Source: Rhodothermales bacterium (lineage in GTDB: Bacteria; Bacteroidota; Rhodothermia; Rhodothermales; Bin80). From it: a DNA stretch of 64,000 nucleotides. The notes under the pieces are model-generated. The model was given only the letters and a program-made list of their open reading frames with translations, ran no database searches and had not been told where the DNA came from. The stretch covers positions 1 through 64,000 of the forward strand of contig JANQES010000122.1 in NCBI GenBank assembly GCA_028278205.1, written 5' to 3'. Every line of letters begins with the position of its first letter. Positions within the stretch are counted from its first letter, which is position 1. Made by a program: the position numbers and the translations under genes. Shown here one piece after another: positions 61,343 through 64,000 of the stretch.

Positions 61343-62650
61343 ATGGATAGACAGGCGGTACAAGAACGGTTCGGCATCATCGGCACGTCGGCGGCCATTT
61401 ACCACGTGATCGACCGGGCGCGGCAGGTGGCGCGGACCGACATCACGGTGCTCGTCGAGGGCGAGAGCGGCGTCGGCAAAGAATTGATCGCGCACGCCAT
61501 TCACGAGATGAGCCCCCGGCGGCACGGGCCGCTCAAGATCATCAACACCGGCGCCATCCCCGAAGGCCTCATCGAATCGGAACTCTTCGGCGCGGAGAAG
61601 GGCGCCTACACCGGCGCCTCGGAAAAACGCATCGGCCTCTTCGAAGATGCCGACGGCGGCACGGTCTTCCTCGATGAGATCGGCGAGATGCCGCTGGCGG
61701 CGCAGGTGAAGTTGTTGCGTGTGTTGGAGAGCGGCGCCTTCAGCCGCGTCGGCTCGTCGACGCTGCGCAAGACCGACGTGCGGGTGCTGGCGGCGACGAA
61801 CAAGGATCTGGGCCGCGAGGTCGAAGCCGGGCGCTTCCGCGAAGACCTGTACTATCGTCTCAGCACCGTCATCATCAAGATCCCGCCGCTGCGCGAGCGC
61901 GCCGACGACATCCTGCCGATCTTCGAGACGTTCCTGCATCAACTCGCGCAAAAATACGGCACCGCCCGCCGCCGGCTCGACGAGAGCGCCGTGCAACTCT
62001 TGCGGCAGTATCGCTGGCCGGGCAACGTGCGCGAGTTGCGCAACGTGGCCGAGCAGGTGGTGGTCTTGCATCGCGGCGAGACCGTCACGGCGGAGGCCGT
62101 CCGGCCTTTCTTGCGCGGCGTGACGGCAGCCAGCACGCCCGGCACGGCGCTGATGGCCATCAGCCGCGCCGCCCCCAGCGAACCCGACGCCTTCCGCGAG
62201 CGCGAACTGATATACCGCGCCCTGCTGGAACTACGCCTGGAGATGCGCGACCTGAAAGAGGAAATGGCGAAGCTGACCGCCGGCCTCGGCACGGCCCCCG
62301 CGCGCGAGGTCTTCGAACCCGGCGACCTGCCACCCGAACGCCGCGACTTCGTCATCCTGGGCGAACCCGACAAAGAGGACTACGGCGGCTTCATCGAGGA
62401 TGTGACCTATGAGATCGAAGGCGACGAAGACCCGCTCTCTTCCAACGGAAGGCGCCTCGAAGACGCCGCGCCGGAGACCGGCCCGCCACGCGACGAACCG
62501 CCGGTGCCTACCCTCGAAGACGCCGAACGCACGCTGATCACCAAAGCCCTCAAGTATTACGAAGGCAACCGCCGCCAGACAGCCAAAGCCCTCGGTATCA
62601 GCGAGCGAACGCTCTACCGCAAACTGAAAGAACTCGATGAAGACCTTTAG
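61343..62650 (+). CDS. Sigma-54-dependent transcriptional activator, no sensor domain
   Basis: A 435-aa AAA+ activator for sigma-54 RNA polymerase. Walker A GESGVGKE at 40-47, the sigma-54 contact loop GAYTGA at 87-92 (Tyr in place of the common Phe), Walker B GGTVFLDEIGEM and sensor region WPGNVRELRNVAEQ. The C-terminal Fis-type helix-turn-helix is RRQTAKALGISERTLYRKLK. There is no receiver, GAF or PAS domain before the AAA+ core; the AAA+ domain begins almost at residue 1. About 270-380 is a long, acidic, low-complexity linker. Control may come through a partner protein or expression level. It overlaps the longest possible lptE frame. Confidence 0.92.
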   Translation: MDRQAVQERFGIIGTSAAIYHVIDRARQVARTDITVLVEGESGVGKELIAHAIHEMSPRRHGPLKIINTGAIPEGLIESELFGAEKGAYTGASEKRIGLFEDADGGTVFLDEIGEMPLAAQVKLLRVLESGAFSRVGSSTLRKTDVRVLAATNKDLGREVEAGRFREDLYYRLSTVIIKIPPLRERADDILPIFETFLHQLAQKYGTARRRLDESAVQLLRQYRWPGNVRELRNVAEQVVVLHRGETVTAEAVRPFLRGVTAASTPGTALMAISRAAPSEPDAFRERELIYRALLELRLEMRDLKEEMAKLTAGLGTAPAREVFEPGDLPPERRDFVILGEPDKEDYGGFIEDVTYEIEGDEDPLSSNGRRLEDAAPETGPPRDEPPVPTLEDAERTLITKALKYYEGNRRQTAKALGISERTLYRKLKELDEDL

Positions 62651-62651
62651 G

Positions 62652-62727
62652 GAGAGTCGGAGAGCCGGAGAGCCGGAGAGTCGGAGAAAAAAATCCCCGA
62701 CTCCCCGACTCCCCGACTCCCCGACTC
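62652..62727. repeat. Palindrome between activator and lptE
   Basis: GGAGAGTCGGAGAGCCGGAG on the left faces CCCCGACTCCCCGACTCCCC on the right around an A-run. It lies just after the activator stop and inside the longest lptE frame, where it would encode Arg/Ser/Pro-rich sequence. Confidence 0.65.
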
Positions 62728-62741
62728 ATACGAAGTCGTTT

Positions 62742-63254
62742 GTGCAACGCGCCGGCCTCGCGATAGCCCTCCTCGGCCTCCTGCTGGCCGCCCCAGGCTG
62801 CGCCTACTACAGTTTCACCGGCGCGACGATTCCGGCCAATCTCAACACGGTGGCCATCCCCCTGGTCGAAGACAACAGCCTCAGCCCGTTGACGACGCTC
62901 GACGAAGAGCTGACGGAGCTGTTAACCAACCGATTCGTGCAACAAACGCGCCTGACGCTGGAAACCAACGAGGACGAAGCCGACGTCATCCTGACAGCCC
63001 GCATCGACCGCTACACCAACGCCCCGACGTCGGTCAGCGGCCAGGAGCGGGCCGAGTTCAACCGGGTGACTCTCACCGTCTCGGTTCGGTACTACAACCG
63101 GGTCGAAGACAAAGAAGTGTTTCAGCGCAGCTTTAACAGCTTCGACGATTACGACCCCATTCAGGGCGGATTGGAGCAGGAAGAAGAAGCCGCCCGTAAC
63201 GCCCTCGAAAACATCGCCGACGACATCTTCACCGCCGCCACGTCGAACTGGTAG
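62742..63254 (+). CDS. lptE: LptE-like outer-membrane LPS-assembly lipoprotein
   Basis: A 170-aa lipoprotein. A hydrophobic leader GLAIALLGLLLAAPGC ends in a Cys likely to be lipidated (the -3 and -2 residues are not ideal). The mature part YYSFTGATIPANLNTVAIPL, ELLTNRFVQQTRLTL, EADVILTARIDRYTNAP and VSVRYYNRV matches the LptE family in Bacteroidota, which partners LptD to insert lipopolysaccharide in the outer membrane. GTG 62742 gives a typical leader. An upstream ATG at 62637 is in frame and would add 35 residues translated from the palindrome at 62652-62727; I think that less likely but cannot exclude it. Confidence 0.82.
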   Translation: MQRAGLAIALLGLLLAAPGCAYYSFTGATIPANLNTVAIPLVEDNSLSPLTTLDEELTELLTNRFVQQTRLTLETNEDEADVILTARIDRYTNAPTSVSGQERAEFNRVTLTVSVRYYNRVEDKEVFQRSFNSFDDYDPIQGGLEQEEEAARNALENIADDIFTAATSNW

Positions 63255-63260
63255 GGAATG

Positions 63261-63353
63261 GCGAGTGTCGAATGTCGAGTGATGGCTTGAGCTCAGTAAC
63301 AACTACTTCGGCCCGGATACAGAGTATTCGACATTCGACACTCGACAATCGAC
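63261..63353. repeat. Intergenic palindrome (TGTCGAAT family)
   Basis: GCGAGTGTCGAATGTCGAGT on the left faces TCGACATTCGACACTCGACA on the right. It separates lptE from the glycosyltransferase gene. Confidence 0.7.
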
Positions 63354-63359
63354 CTTCCT

Positions 63360-64000
63360 ATGATAGCCGTTCTCTATGCGGTGGCGATGGCGGTGCTGCT
63401 GGCCTACGGGTTGAACCTGTTGTGGCTGGCGGTGGTCTATGCCCGGCAAGACCGGCTGCGGCCCGGCCCCGTACCCGATCCCGACGCCGTGCCCACGCCG
63501 GACGCCACGTGGCCCGTCGTCACGGTGCAGCTTCCGCTTTACAACGAAGCCCTCGTCGTCGAACGGCTCATCGATACGTGCGCGGCGCTGGTCTATCCGA
63601 GACGCCGCCTCGAAATACAGGTGCTCGACGACTCGACCGACGAGACGACGGCGCTGGCGGCCCGCCGCGTGCGCTACTGGAAAGGACGCGGCCTCGACAT
63701 CGTCCACATCCATCGCACCAACCGCGAGGGCTACAAGGCCGGCGCCCTGCAAAACGGCCTCAAGATGGCACGCGGCGACCTCATCGCCATCTTCGACGCC
63801 GACTTTATCCCGCAGCCGGATTTCCTGCAACGGCTCGTCCCCCACTTCGAAGACCCGGCCGTCGGCATGGCGCAGGCGCGCTGGGGCCACCTCAACGCCG
63901 ACGACTCGCTCCTGACCCGCATCCAGGCCTTCGGCCTCGACGCCCACTTTGCCGTCGAGCAGTACGTGCGCAACCAGGCCGGGTGTTTTATGAACTTCAA
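63360..64000 (+). CDS. Family 2 glycosyltransferase, 3' end outside the window
   Basis: The first 213 codons of a membrane glycosyltransferase starting at ATG 63360. An N-terminal membrane helix (VAMAVLLAYGLNLLWLAVVY) is followed by the GT-A core: VTVQLPLYNEALVVERL, the UDP-binding Asp in VLDDSTDETT, and the DxD motif AIFDADFIPQPDF near residue 143. The pattern is that of cellulose-synthase-like or glucomannan-synthase-like enzymes, which polymerise and export polysaccharides or glycosylate lipids. The QxxRW motif would lie past the edge. Product unknown. Confidence 0.9.
   Translation, partial: MIAVLYAVAMAVLLAYGLNLLWLAVVYARQDRLRPGPVPDPDAVPTPDATWPVVTVQLPLYNEALVVERLIDTCAALVYPRRRLEIQVLDDSTDETTALAARRVRYWKGRGLDIVHIHRTNREGYKAGALQNGLKMARGDLIAIFDADFIPQPDFLQRLVPHFEDPAVGMAQARWGHLNADDSLLTRIQAFGLDAHFAVEQYVRNQAGCFMNF

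Overview
The window is a GC-rich (roughly 60%), densely coded bacterial chromosome segment. A Bacteroidota lineage close to Rhodothermales is the best guess. Reasons: a type IX secretion C-terminal sorting domain on a large leucine-rich-repeat protein (24195-27674), an LptE-like outer-membrane lipoprotein, a DUF4286 protein typical of Bacteroidota, ATP-dependent PEP carboxykinase, and a high GC content unusual for the rest of that phylum. This is inference from gene content; no rRNA is present.

Layout. 1-12 kb: lipid and isoprenoid enzymes (SDR oxidoreductase, acyl-CoA-binding protein, ArsA/Get3-like ATPase, class I HMG-CoA reductase with an extra N-terminal domain, acyl-CoA ligase, DinB, UbiB/AarF kinase, acyltransferase). 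12-19.4 kb: pckA, a patatin-like lipase, a wax-ester/diacylglycerol acyltransferase and a storage-granule cluster (phaR, two phasins, one fused to DUF2188, and an SCP2 protein). No PHA synthase is visible. 19.6-33 kb, all minus strand: a CoxD-like MoxR ATPase, an nSTAND protein with two WD40 repeats, then a tight operon TIR(x3) - nSTAND/WD40 - small envelope protein - T9SS-exported LRR protein. 33.4-39 kb: a three-subunit molybdenum hydroxylase of the xanthine oxidase family (active-site loop not of the form I CO dehydrogenase type) and a divergent XdhC/CoxI maturation factor. 39.4-52.2 kb, all minus strand: the most unusual region. It has a phosphodiester glycosidase-like protein, a membrane vWA protein, a divergent Hsp70/actin-fold ATPase, four consecutive paralogues sharing a C-terminal domain that ends in Ile-Gly, and a META protein and a BP74-like protein that share an N-terminal module. 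52.5-64 kb: tRNA-Gln(CTG) with terminator, plsC, ribD, a Uma2 nuclease, an HDOD regulator, ribE, an exported protein, miaB, DUF4286, a sigma-54 activator, lptE and a truncated family 2 glycosyltransferase.

A second layer covers the window. Most intergenic gaps hold a long imperfect palindrome built from short degenerate repeats. At least eight sequence families can be told apart (TTTTGGATT arms, GTGTTTTAGTGTT arms, GGCAAATTG arms, GTCATTGGTC arms, TGTCGAAT arms, GGGAAAGGGGG arms and others). Four gaps carry a composite element with a conserved inner hairpin. These palindromes sit between genes, inside apparent operons and in places run into start or stop regions.

The strongest candidates for undescribed systems are (i) the Hsp70-like/vWA/four-paralogue cluster and (ii) the TIR/nSTAND/LRR-T9SS operon, which would place a possible NAD-consuming effector, a STAND switch and an exported recognition-type protein in one transcript.
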